Positions 6,233 to 6,391 of a DNA stretch of 6,391 nt are shown piece after piece. The stretch's first letter is position 1. Every line of letters starts with the position of its first letter. The notes below the pieces were generated by a model that was given only the letters and a program-made list of their open reading frames with translations, had not been told where the DNA came from and did not search any database. Source of the DNA: Candidatus Cloacimonadota bacterium (GTDB taxonomy: Bacteria > Cloacimonadota > Cloacimonadia > Cloacimonadales > JAOZMQ01); NCBI GenBank assembly GCA_029934195.1, contig JAOZMQ010000180.1:1-6391 (forward strand). The letters run 5' to 3'. Position numbers and translations under genes: made by a program.

Positions 6233-6391
6233 TCAACCTACGGTGTAATTTATTAATAGTTTATTCGAGATAAAATCATTAATCCTGTACAATTTTGATG
6301 GGCGATTTGTATTTCCCGAAAAATAAGCCGGAAACGTTTGCTTTCTGCAGACAAAGAGGCAAGTAAGATGCTTACATTTCCACAGATACCA
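6233..6391 (-). other. Edge region with open frames, possible end of a further gene or of a dispersed element
   Basis: A minus-strand frame enters from beyond the window and runs 52 codons to TGA at 6235-6233, 92 bases upstream of the barrel start. It includes WKCKHLTCLFVCRKQ. A second minus frame is open for 46 codons, and a plus frame is open from 6299 to the edge, with an ATG at 6368 preceded by AGAGG (6355-6359). None shows a domain I recognise, and the frames cannot all be coding. GC is about 41% over 6311-6391 against about 20% over 6141-6240. I cannot decide between a partial co-directional gene, a divergent gene and a non-coding repeat. Confidence 0.25.

Overview
The window carries three protein-coding genes, all read from the minus strand, so the order of reading runs from right to left: an outer-membrane beta-barrel protein (6140 to 4908), a RecJ-type DHH exonuclease (4908 to 3355), and a large secreted M6-family metalloprotease homologue ending in a type IX secretion (T9SS)-like sorting domain (3235 to 125). 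No RNA gene, CRISPR array, insertion sequence or convincing rho-independent terminator was found by eye.

The organism is probably a low-GC member of the FCB group of Gram-negative bacteria. The T9SS-type C-terminal domain, the M6 protease followed by FG-GAP-like repeats, and the PorV/FadL-like barrel with a 'GMGNTGLGD...SNPA' start all point to FCB. Each of the three genes has a recognisable Shine-Dalgarno sequence (AAGGAG, AAAGGA, AAGGA), which is unusual in Bacteroidota proper. That makes a relative such as Cloacimonadota or a neighbouring phylum more likely, but this is inference without a phylogeny.

Layout: positions 6141-6391 are the region upstream of the barrel gene. It is very AT-rich near the gene, then changes composition near the window edge, where several frames stay open. 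The barrel gene and recJ share one base (TAATG) and are almost certainly one transcript with coupled translation. A 119-base gap separates recJ from the M6 gene, which has its own strong ribosome binding site. Positions 1-124 are a short AT-rich tail with no clear terminator.

How the genes may work together: the barrel and the M6 homologue both belong to the cell envelope or secretion side, and the barrel resembles the PorV family, whose best-known member takes part in T9SS. The RecJ-like enzyme acts on DNA in the cytoplasm and has no obvious functional tie to either. The most notable observation is that the M6 homologue keeps the family fold signatures, both HExxH histidines and the Met-turn, but has threonine where the catalytic glutamate and the presumed third zinc ligand should be. 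It may therefore be a secreted pseudoprotease.
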